In this document: one piece after another, positions 55,309 to 64,000 of the stretch
Position numbering within the stretch: the first letter of the stretch is position 1
Layout of the letters: each line of letters begins with the position of its first letter
Assembly (NCBI RefSeq): GCF_024166365.1
Contig: NC_064819.1
Span: 212,375,293 to 212,439,292 of the forward strand
Direction of reading: 5' to 3'
DNA length: 64,000 bases
Source: Elephas maximus indicus
Lineage: Eukaryota; Chordata; Mammalia; Proboscidea; Elephantidae
Notes under the pieces: generated by a model
Databases searched by the model: none
Told to the model about the DNA's origin: nothing
Seen by the model: only the letters and a program-made list of their open reading frames with translations
Position numbers and translations under genes: made by a program

Positions 55309-55513
55309 GAAGCCCTGGTGGCTCACCAGTTAAGAGCTTAGCTGCTAACCAAAAAGTCGGATATTCAGACCCACCTAGCAGCGCTGAGAGAGAAAGACCT
55401 AGTGATCTACTCCCTTAAAGATTACAGCCTGGGAAACCCTATAGGGCAGTTATACTCTGTCCAATGGCGCCGCTGAGTTGAAAATTGACTTAATAACACC
55501 TAATAACAAGAAC
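55309..55513 (+). mobile_element. AfroSINE with RTE-type terminus
   Basis: The head is 'gaagccctggtggctcacca', the body 'agacctagtgatctactccc', and the end 'taacacctaataacaagaac', which is the RTE 3' end rather than the usual GGTTTGG end. Confidence 0.88.
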
Positions 55514-55599
55514 AGGTAGGCAAATAACTAGTAAAAGCTTTATTAAAAGAAAAAATCCTACCTGTAGTAGGTCCATATGTCTTATCAGATAAAATTTAA

Positions 55600-56005
55600 A
55601 TATTGTTTGTGGCCTCTAATGATTTGAACTCTGAATCATCTTTTGTGGCATCAAATTGAATTTCATCCCATTGCTGGAACATTACTCACTGTTTTTGTCT
55701 CCGAGCGTTTCAGCATTTTATTCTCTCTGCTTTAATACCACTTCTCTCTTTCCCATCCCGAATCTATTTTTATCGTTAAAGTACTAGCTGGAGTCTCACT
55801 TTTTCTGGGAGACCTTCTCTTAAACTCCCTGGTGTTTAGATGCTCATTTTCTGTGTTCTTATCGTATCTTGTACAGCTTTACCCTAATTTTTTCTGCTTT
55901 CGAGTCTTTTAGACTGTAAACTTACAGAGGCATGGCTGCTTCTGAGAGCTCTTTATTCATCTATTGTGACAGGTAGTGCTAGATATACTATAGATACTTA
56001 TATAA
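55600..56005 (+). repeat. L2 LINE relic, 3' end
   Basis: The text 'tctgggagaccttctcttaa', 'ctcattttctgtgttcttat', 'gactgtaaacttacagaggc' and 'gacaggtagtgctagatata' follows the order of the L2 3' region. Confidence 0.6.
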
Positions 56006-56012
56006 TGAATAT

Positions 56013-56212
56013 CAAAACCTGTTGTTATCAAGTTGATTCCGACTTGTAGCAACCCTGTAGTACAGAGTAGAACTGTCTTATTGGATTTCCAAGGCTGAAG
56101 TCTTACGGAAGCAGACCGCCACATCTTTCTTCCACAGAGTAGCTGGTGGGTTCAAACCACCAGCCTTTTGATTAGCAGTCAAGCGCTTAACCACTGCACT
56201 ACCAGGACGTCT
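56013..56212 (-). mobile_element. AfroSINE, long subfamily
   Basis: The copy runs from 'ctgttgttatcaagttgatt' with the block 'gaagtcttacggaagcagac' to 'aaccactgcactaccagg'. Confidence 0.9.
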
Positions 56213-56492
56213 TACAATAAAGATAGATGCTCAAAAAAGTTTGTCAGATTGACCTGAATTTAGGCAGTAGTGGTCCTTAGAACTGTGGCGATGCAGTTGT
56301 CACTGAATAAAGGGGCCCAGACAATTAACATTTCTGTAGCTCTTTGGACTGGTAAAAATGCTTTCTTTCAGGATCTCTGATTTGATCCTCACAGTCATCC
56401 TGACCCTTCTGTTAGTAAGAGATGAAACCAGGACCTGAATGCCTGAGGCCAGGGGAAAAATAGCTGGAGATGGTTGAATAAAGTGTTGTTGG

Positions 56493-56648
56493 CTTAAAAA
56501 AAAAAAAACCATTGCCATCGAGTTGATTCTGACTCATAGTGACCCTATAGGACTGCCCCATAGGGTTTCCAACGAGCAGCTGGTGGATTTGAACTGCTAA
56601 ACTTTTGGTTGGCAGCCAAGCACTTAACCACGGCAGCACCAGGGCTCC
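56493..56648 (-). mobile_element. AfroSINE, first of a tandem pair
   Basis: The copy runs from 'ccattgccatcgagttgatt' to 'agcaccagggctcc'. The flanks are agtgttgttgg (56,482-56,492) and agtattgttgg (56,649-56,659). Confidence 0.92.
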
Positions 56649-56661
56649 AGTATTGTTGGTA

Positions 56662-56832
56662 CCGAAAAACCAAACCAAACCGGCTGTGGTCGAGTTGGTT
56701 CTGACTCATAGTGACTCCATAGGAAAGAGTAGAACTGCCCCATAGAGCTTCCAGAGAGCACCTTGTGGATTCAAACTGTTGACCTTTTGGTTAGCAGCTG
56801 TAGCTCTTAACCACTACACCACCAGGGTTTCC
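56662..56832 (-). mobile_element. AfroSINE, second of a tandem pair
   Basis: The copy runs from 'cggctgtggtcgagttggtt' to 'acaccaccagggtttcc'. The right flank atattgttggta (56,833-56,844) repeats the word between the two SINEs. Confidence 0.92.
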
Positions 56833-56844
56833 ATATTGTTGGTA

Positions 56845-57464
56845 GAAGGTAGTAATTAACGAGCCAGTTGTAGAGTGAGTGAGGGTAAAGGGACAAGTTA
56901 AATTGGTGACAAATGAGGGGAGATCAGTAAAATAGTCTGGTAGATTCTTAAGTAAAAAAGTAGAGGGCACAAATAGAAGAAGACTATGTTATAAACCTGT
57001 CTCTGAGCTTCTTGTAAGGCTCTTTTTATTTTTTTTTTCTTTAATGAAACTAGAACATATTTTAGTCCTTACTAAGAGCAGGACACTGTATGATAAAGAT
57101 TTTGACTCTACTAGGTTTGGGACTGTAGGTAAAGCTAAATTGAGAAAGATCTTTCTTTAATAAGGTTGCTGTAAGTAACTGGATATAGTTTCAAATTTAG
57201 TTTTTTGTTTTTTTAATTTCCTCTAGGGGGTGACATTGTAAAATTAATAGACTTTCAGTGAAAGCGTTTAAATGTTCTTGAGATTTTTTCATTTATTTCT
57301 ATGATCATAGAAAGATTATGTTTGTTTAGGAAGTTGCAAATATGAACGGTTATTTCCCCCAATTCTGAGGTGTTACAGAACACATAGTTAGAAAATTTTA
57401 ATTTAGTATAAGTAAAAGCTAAATAAATGCTACAATAAGATTGGAACTGGAAACATCCCAAGTA
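56845..57464. other. VTA1 intron 1, unassigned segment
   Basis: No gene or clear repeat is seen. Confidence 0.4.
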
Positions 57465-57740
57465 AAATTAGTCAGTCATAAAAGGACAAGTATTGTATGA
57501 CCTCACTTATATAAAAAGACAAGAAAAGATAAATGTATAGAGAGTAAAGTTTATCAGTGATTACCAGGGGTAGGAGCAAGGGGGAAAGTGGGGACGAATG
57601 GTGAAGGAAAGAGCACGCTGAATAAGGGTAGGATTGCACAGCCAACTCTTACAATTGATGTCAATAAGTCATACACCTATAAAAAGCCGAATTGGCAAAT
57701 GTTGTGTATAGATACATTTACAACAATAAAAGAAAAAAGT
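57465..57740 (+). mobile_element. L1-type 3' UTR relic
   Basis: The text 'gtattgtatgacctcactta', 'gattaccaggggtaggagca' and 'aattggcaaatgttgtgtat', ending in 'acaataaaag' and an A-rich tail, has the form of an L1 3' end. Confidence 0.55.
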
Positions 57741-57773
57741 AAAAGCAGTTACTAAGGCTACTTATGTGCAACC

Positions 57774-59240
57774 AAAAACCTCATGGATTTTGTTTCTTGG
57801 TTTGGAGATTCAGGGTCATGGTTTCATGAGACATCCTAGTTAATTGGCCTAATAACATGTTCAATGCTTCTGTTCTACCTCCTAGTTCATTGGCTAGTGC
57901 CTTAAAAGCTTGCAAGCAGCCACCTAAGGCACAACAATTGGTCTCTATTCGCCTGGAGTAGCAGAGGAAGGAGAGTCAGGAATAGGAGGAGAATATGGAA
58001 TGTGTAGCTGATTGCCTCCATGAACAATTGCCTCCTTTGCCATGAGACCAGAAGAACTGGATGGTGCCTGGCTACCATTACTGAACGTTATGCTCAAAGA
58101 TTCTGTAGAAGAATCCTAAGCAAAAAGGACCAAATGCAGAACAGGATTTAAAATTCTCATGGATTCCAGACTTCCTAGAGCCATGAAAGTTGGATGAACT
58201 CCTGAAACTATTGCCCTGAGATAATCTTTAAACCTTAAACCAAAAATATCCCCTGAAGTCTCCTTAAAACCAAACAATAGTTTAGCTTAACTAGTAAAAA
58301 ATGTCTGCTTTGAGCATTATGCTTCTTTAAGAACTATACCTATATATATGAAGATCAAAGACTACAATCATCAGTATGCATTACACCTCAACATAAAACT
58401 CCTCAGTAATGGACCAATAAGCAATATCACGATAAGTGAAGAAAAGATTGAAGTTGTCAAGGATTTCATTTTACTTGGATCCACAATCAGCACTCACAGA
58501 AAAGGCAGTCAAGAAATCAAATGACGTTATTACATTGGGCACATTCGCAAAAGACCTCTTTAAAATGGTAAAAGCAAAGCTGTCACTTTGAGGACTGAGG
58601 TGCAACTGACCCAAGCCATATATGCACTTAATGCATGCAAAAGCTGAACAATGACTAAAGAGACCGAAGAATTGATGCCTTTGAATGATGGTGTTGGTAA
58701 AGAATATTAAACATACCATGGACTGCTGGAAGATTGAACAAATCTGTCTTGGAAGTATAGCCAGAGTGCTGCTTAGAAGCGAGGATGGTGAGACTTTGTC
58801 TCACATACTTTGGACATGTTGTCAGGAGGGACCAGTCCCTGGAGAAAGACATCATGCTTGGAAAAGTAGAGGGTCAGCGAAAAAGAGGAAGCCCCTCAAT
58901 GAGATGGGTTGACACAGTGGCTGCAACAGTGGGCTCAAGCATAGCAGTGATTGTGAGGATGGCACAGGACTGGGCAGTTTTCTGTTCTGTTTTCTTATAC
59001 ATAGGGTCGCTGTGAGTCGGAACCAACTGGACGGCACCTAACAACAGCAGCAACTTGGAAGATGAGATAGCAACATTAGGGGGCAGTGAAATTATGTTAA
59101 TGGGGGGGGAACAGCTCACAAAAGGAGAGTGAGAATGGTAGCACAACTCTTAAGAATGTAATCAGTGTCACTAAATTGTACATGTAGAGACTTGAATTGG
59201 TGTATGTTTTGTATATTCTCAACAACAACAAAATTAATTT
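57774..59240 (+). mobile_element. LINE 3' end (lineage-specific), copy B, split by RTE R9
   Basis: The left part (57,774-58,348) has 'gtttcttggtttggagattc', 'ccttaaaagcttgcaagcag' and 'caatagtttagcttaactag'. The right part (about 59,055-59,240) has 'agtgaaattatgttaatggg' and 'gtcactaaattgtacatgta', ending in AAC/CAA repeats. I recognise both as parts of one elephant-type LINE 3' end. R9 lies between them. Confidence 0.6.
58349..59054 (+). mobile_element. RTE LINE copy R9, 5'-truncated
   Basis: It starts after the YADD region (atgaagatcaaagactaca) and ends 'ggcacctaacaacagcagc'. It is inserted in LINE-end copy B. Small deletions break the frame. Confidence 0.9.
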
Positions 59241-59846
59241 TCTTTGAAAACTAAATGGTACTGGTTTTTGTTGGCTGGTGAGCTACATGGATATTAGCAC
59301 TAAAAATCAGTTGCCTGTTTTTGTTTGTTTTGCTTTTGTTAATTATACAGAAATTGGATTGTTTTTTAAACCAAACAATCTTAGCTAAGCCAATAAAAAG
59401 AAGCAGTTGTTTTCATTCTCTGCTGGTTTCTCAATCTGTACCATGAATTGGAATCTGTAATACTATTGTCTAAGTTTTGGGCATTTTTTTTTTTTTTAAT
59501 TTTAATCTGACTTGGGACACTTGACCATAGCAATGGCAAGTTAATAATAAAAATACACAGAAAGTTGGGCCACTGGTTTATCCATTTGCATTTGATTTAT
59601 TTATCTTATGTTTGTTTTTGCAAACTTATATGCAAATATATTTTATTCCATGAAAATACTGATTTTAATAGTTACACTTATTTCGAATAAAGTAAATCAT
59701 TTCATATTGTAAAATTATTTCACACAGTTTTTTTCCTGAAAGATTGTAGCTTTTTAGGAAAAAAATATGTGGTTGAAGGGACAGGGTCTGTGGAGTCAAG
59801 TAACACTTCTTTCTATTGACACTCATCCAAGTTTAAGCATCTTTAG
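59241..59846. other. VTA1 intron 1, unassigned AT-rich segment
   Basis: A T-run lies near 59,487-59,499. No gene is seen. Confidence 0.4.
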
Positions 59847-60059
59847 TAAGTCGTGGTGGCACAGTGGTTAAAGTGCTCAGCAGATAACCACATGGTCAGT
59901 GATTCTAACCCACCAGCTGCTTTGCAGGAGAAAGATGGGGCAGCCTGCTTCCATGAAGATCTACAGCCTTCGAGACCCCGTGGGACAGTTCTACTCTGTC
60001 CTAAAAGGCCACTGTGAGTTGGAATTGACTTGATAACAGTGGGTTTGGTTTTGGTTTTA
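59847..60059 (+). mobile_element. AfroSINE, long subfamily
   Basis: The head is 'gtcgtggtggcacagtggtt', the block 'gcagcctgcttccatgaaga' and the end 'gtgggtttggttttggtttt'. Confidence 0.92.
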
Positions 60060-60974
60060 TTTTTTTATAACAATGATGTCTGATTGCTCAAAGCATAGGC
60101 TTCCCTTCTCTCAAGCAGCACAGGATTATATATACTAGGTTTCAATAAACATGCTTAATAAGTTCCTGCCTTCATTCAGAGTTCTCATTGGGCTGTTATG
60201 TCTACATTTTTTGTTTTTCTCTGGCTCGGCAAGTTTGTTTTTTTATTTTCTTTTTTGTTGTTGATTTTTTGGGTGGCTTTGTTTTAATCTCAGTTAATTA
60301 TTCTTAGTTTTTAGAAGCGCTGTTGGCATTTTGGCAGGGCAGTTCTTTGTTTTCAGGACTGCCCGTTGCATTTCAGGATATCATGTTCTAAATGCTGATA
60401 GTGTCTGCAGATGTTATATTAACAAAAAACAAATAACAACAAAAACGGTAAAAAAGTAAGCCTCTACATTTTTCCAGCTCCCCCAAGGGCCTGTATTGTT
60501 GCTCTCTCTTGAGGAGCATTGGTGTGAATAATACACGTTCATGATGGAAAAGTTGGTAGAACAGCAAAGGATAAAGAAGGGAAGCATACATTTTCTCATT
60601 TGAAATCACAGCTGTTAACATTGTGTCATATTTCCATTCAGTTTTCTTCGGTGGGCATCATTTTCTTGAAGTAATTAAAATTACATGAAAATTAAAGTCA
60701 TATTTGCTATCTATTATGACTTCAGTTGCCACTTAGTCTCCTTGGGCCTTAGTTTCTTGTTTTGAAAAAAGTAAATAAACTAACAAAGGATTGGATAGAT
60801 AAGGTTCCTGTCAGATTAAAATCTTGTTAATCCAAGATCACAAATTGGTTAAACAGCCTCCGTATGAAGAGAACAAATATTAGACTTTTTAATGTGGTGT
60901 TCTAATTTATTAGAATTTACCAGAGGTAGTGACACACACACACAAAATAGGCACATGAATATATTCTAAACACG
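60060..60974. other. VTA1 intron 1, unassigned segment
   Basis: T/G-rich sequence at 60,220-60,290. No recognised element is present, and the 77- and 61-codon minus frames are overlapping chance frames. Confidence 0.4.
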
Positions 60975-61205
60975 TTTTATTTAATAGATAAAATTGAAAA
61001 TCCCCTAAATGCCCATTAATATGAGTAAGTTCAAGCCTGTTATGGTGCATAAGTATGATGGAATATTATGTAACTGTGAAATGAGTTACATTTATTACGG
61101 AAGAAGATGTCTGTAGCCCATAGAATATTGTAAAAAGGAGGGTGCAGACCTGTTAAGTTGTCCTATAAATGTAGAATCTGTGGATATGTATAACTGTATA
61201 TATGT
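60975..61205 (+). mobile_element. L1 3' fragment
   Basis: The text 'cctaaatgcccattaatatg' then 'ggtgcataagtatgatggaatattatgtaactgtg' matches the end of L1 ORF2 and the 3' region. Confidence 0.65.
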
Positions 61206-61225
61206 AGATATACCTCCTTCTTAAG

Positions 61226-61518
61226 AGACATTGGTGGTTCAGCAGTAGAATTCTCATCTTCCATGCAGGAGGCCCAGGTTCAGTGCCAGACAGTCACCTC
61301 CTGCCTGTCTGTCAGTGGAGGATCACGTGTTGCTCTGATGGAGAACAGGTTTAGAAGAACTTCATGACTGAGATGGACTAGGAAGAAAGGCCTGGTGTTC
61401 TACTTCCAAAAATCAGCTAATGAAAGCGCTGGGGATCTCAATTGTCTGATCCACAACTGTGTTGTGCATGAGGTCGCCGTGAATCAGGGGGCTGACTCCA
61501 GGGTAGCTAACAGCAACA
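61226..61518 (+). mobile_element. tRNA-Gly-headed SINE with RTE-derived 5' and 3' segments
   Basis: The head is a tRNA-Gly(GCC)-like sequence (acattggtggttcagcagta). An A box lies at 61,235-61,245 (tggttcagcag) and a B box at 61,277-61,287 (ggttcagtgcc). Next comes a piece like the RTE 5' region (gttgctctgatggagaacag), then the SINE body (gaagaaaggcctggtgttct), then an RTE-type terminus (aggtcgccgtgaatcagg and gtagctaacagcaacaaa). It is older than a functional tRNA gene would look, because the acceptor stem no longer pairs. Confidence 0.85.
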
Positions 61519-61574
61519 AAGAATCTTACTTTGTCAATTTGTTTTTTCTTTAAGCACTTTCTTGCCTTTTCTGA

Positions 61575-61665
61575 TAACAAAACCAAAAAACCAAAACCAA
61601 ACCCAGTGCCGTCGAGTCGATTCCAACTCACAGCAACCCTATGTACAGAGTTACATACATGTTCG
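61575..61665 (-). mobile_element. AfroSINE tail fragment beside RTE R10
   Basis: Only the 3' end is present: 'gtgccgtcgagtcgattcca' to 'agcaaccctatgtacagag'. It directly abuts the R10 tail, so the junction could be an insertion or a rearrangement between similar tails. Confidence 0.75.
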
Positions 61666-61667
61666 AT

Positions 61668-63112
61668 AGTTACAGTTCCGACTCGTAGTTACCCTGTGTA
61701 CTACAGAACGAAACACTACCCAGTCCTGTGCCGTCCTCACAATCCTTGCTATGCTTGAGCCAAATGTTGCAGCAACTGTGTCAATCCATCTCTTGAGGTG
61801 CTTCCTCTTTTTCACTGACCCACTGCTTTTCCAAGATTGGTCTTCTTCTCCAGGGAGTGGTCTTTCTGATAATATGTCCAAAGCACTTGACATGAAGTCT
61901 TGCCGTCCTCACTTCTAAGGAGCATTGTGGCTGTATTTCTTCCAAGACAGACTTGTTCGTTCTTCTGGCAGTCCACGTATATTCAGTGTTCATCCCCAAA
62001 GCCATAATTCAAAGGCATCAGTTCTTCTTTGGTCTTCCTTATTCATTGTCCAGCTTTCACATGCATATAAGGTCATTGAAAATACCATGGCTAGGGTCAG
62101 GCGCACCTTAATCCTTAAAATGACATCTTTAATTTTTAACACTTGGAAGAGGTCTTTTGCAGCAGATATGCCCAGTGAAATATGTCATCTGATTTCTTGA
62201 CTGCTGCTTCCATGGGTGTTGATTTTGAAACCAAATAAAACAAAATCCTTAACAATTTCAATTTTTTCTTAATGAGACTTCCTCAAATCCTGATGCCATG
62301 TTCTTCATGTAGCCCAGTTTCTCAGATTATTTGCTCAGCATACAGATTGAATAAGTATAGTGAAAGAATACAACCCTGATGCACACCTTTCCTGATTTTA
62401 AACCAGGCAGTAACCCCTTGTGTTCAAATGACTGCCTCTTGGTATATGTACAGGTTCCTCCTGTGTTCTAGAATTTCCATTCTTTACAATGTTATCCATA
62501 ATTTGTTATGATTGACACAGTCAGATTCCTTTGCTTAGTCAATAAAACACAGATAAACATCTTTCTGGTATTCTCTGCTTTCAGCCATGATCCTTCTGAC
62601 ATCAGTAATGATGTCCCTCATTCCACGTCTTCTGCTGAATCCTGCTTGAATTTCTGGCACTTCCCTGTCAGTGTTCTGCTGCTACAACTGTCTTTGAATG
62701 ATCTTCAGCAAAATTTTACTTTCATGTGATATTAATGATACTGTTCGATAATTTCCTCATCTCTTGGATCATCTTTCTTTGGATTGGGCACAAATACGGA
62801 TCTCTTCCAGTCAGCTGCCCAGGTAGCTGTCTTCCAAATTTATTGCATAGATGAGTGACTGCTTCCAGTGTTGCCTCTGTTGAAACATGTTCTGTCAGTT
62901 CCTGCAGCTCTGTTTTTTGTCAGTACCCTCAGTGTAGCTTGAACTTCTTCCTTCAGTACCATTGGTTCTTGATTGTATACTATGTCCTGAACTGACTGAA
63001 CCTTGACAAATTCTTTTTGGTACAGTGATTCTGTGTACTCATTCCATTTTCTTTGGGTGTTTCCTGTGTATTTCAATATTTTGCCCATAGAATCCTTCAA
63101 CATTGCAGCTCA
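61668..63112 (-). mobile_element. RTE LINE copy R10, 5'-truncated
   Basis: The minus-strand copy runs from the 3' tail (gttccgactcgtagttaccc) back to the linker before the RT domain (ccttcaacattgcagctcaa). A deletion near 62,265 removes the region of the YADD box. The RT frame is broken. The N-terminal piece at 62,840-63,103 reads LKDSMGKILKYTGNTQRKWNEYTESLYQKEFVKV. Confidence 0.92.
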
Positions 63113-63199
63113 AGGCATGAATTATATTAGAACACTTGATATTTTGCCAGAACTCACTGAGGCTGTTTATTTTTTTCCAATCCTTTTTCTCCTTTATTT

Positions 63200-63720
63200 A
63201 GTTTGTTTCTGTCTAGTTTAATAGTTTATATAGCTATGTCCTCAAATTCACTGATCTTTTCTTCTGTGATGCTTAATGCTTAAAGTATTAGTCCTGTCCA
63301 GTGAATTTTCATTTCAGATATTATTTTTTTTTATAACTCTAAAATTTATGTTTCGGTTCCTATTCCTTTCTTTCCTCATTTTATTTATCTTTTCCTTTAA
63401 GTATTTCATAATAGTTCCCTGGAATTTTAATGTCATTGTTTGCTATTTATATTAGTAACTTTTTTTTTCTGCTATATTTATGGGTCACATTTTCTTGCTT
63501 TGTGACATATTTAATGATTTTTGATTGGATGCAAGACATTGCAAATTTTACACTCTTGAATGTCTGGATTTTGCAGTCTGTTTTTGAAGGCATTAGAGCT
63601 GGTCAGTAAGTAAGGTATTTGCAGTTTACTTTGATCCTTTTGGGCTTTATTTCTTTTTGTTTGTTTCTTTGTTTTTAGCTTTTAGGGGACAGTCTAGAGT
63701 AGCCTTTGCTCTGAAGACAA
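63200..63720 (-). mobile_element. Old L1 5'-region relic
   Basis: The text 'cactgatcttttcttctgtg', 'gattggatgcaagacattgc' and 'tctggattttgcagtctg' has the pattern of antisense old L1 5' sequence. It is highly diverged. Confidence 0.45.
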
Positions 63721-64000
63721 GTTAGTGCCTCTACATGTTCCTTTTGCAGCCTCTATTAACATCCCTGTGTAAGCATGTAGGACTGTCCACTCTGCCTGAT
63801 AAGAACGCGAATACATCCCTGCACTTTGTATGCTTTGGGAACAGCTTAGCTCGCAGCTCTTGGTCGTTCTTTATCTGGCCTTGTGGAGTTTCCCCCTGTA
63901 CTTGTGCATCGTAGCATTCAGCTGAACCTCAAGGTTACCCTTATGCAGATAACTGGAGCTCTTTTCTGCAGAGCTCCCTCCTCTTCTGAACGCTGCCTGT
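63721..64000. other. VTA1 intron 1, window end
   Basis: Plain sequence with no gene or recognised repeat. Confidence 0.4.

Larger units (their letters stand above)
42889..64000 (+). other. VTA1: VTA1 intron 1 (continues past window)
   Basis: The donor is GTGAGT at 42,889. The second VTA1 exon (expected to encode RLYAMQTG and onward) was not found, so the intron is at least 21.1 kb here. All elements listed to the right lie inside it. Confidence 0.7.

Noticed and set aside
61226-61297. Possible tRNA-Gly gene
   Set aside because: The A and B boxes are readable, but the acceptor stem does not pair, the anticodon region is altered, and the sequence continues into a SINE body and an RTE tail.
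1-64000. CRISPR array, operon or other prokaryotic system
   Set aside because: No regularly spaced short direct repeats are present. The DNA is a mammalian chromosome with introns, SINEs and LINEs.

Overview
The window is nuclear DNA from a placental mammal. The interspersed repeats point to Afrotheria, most likely a paenungulate such as elephant, manatee or hyrax. There are about 30 tRNA-headed SINEs ending in 'gggtcgctatgagtcggaa', plus ten copies of an RTE/BovB-like LINE with the same tail. I recognise these as the AfroSINE/RTE pair of African mammals from memory; no database was searched. Three protein-coding genes are supported, and their order and strands match human 6q24: NMBR(-), GJE1(+), VTA1(+).

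Layout. Positions 1-1,502 are NMBR intron 1, 1,503-1,924 is the coding part of NMBR exon 1 on the minus strand, and 1,925-2,540 is its GC-richer 5' flank. Positions 2,600-38,500 are a long intergenic stretch made mostly of transposon layers. It holds an old L1 locus (about 12.0-20.8 kb) split by several younger insertions, a nearly complete minus-strand RTE (7.9-11.1 kb), a long 5'-truncated RTE (21.5-23.9 kb), an RTE inside a SINE (27.4-28.7 kb), MIR and L2 relics and two solo LTR fossils. The least repetitive part is about 25.2-27.1 kb. GJE1 (connexin 23) lies at 38,944-40,647 as three small exons that join into an open 203-codon frame. VTA1 exon 1 begins at 42,777 in a CpG-rich promoter, and VTA1 intron 1 runs from 42,889 past the right edge. 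That intron holds L1, L2, AfroSINE, RTE, a mariner relic, a Tigger-like TIR element and a tRNA-Gly-headed SINE.

The genes do not form a pathway. NMBR is a peptide-hormone GPCR, GJE1 is a lens connexin, and VTA1 is an ESCRT/VPS4 cofactor. The most informative extra signals are about element mechanics: RTE copies that keep both ends but lose the middle, a SINE combining a tRNA-Gly head with 5' and 3' RTE pieces, a long foldback inside the L1, a 25-bp-arm palindrome of unknown origin, and two SINEs inserted at one target word. I found no CRISPR array, no prokaryotic-type operon and no clearly new gene system.
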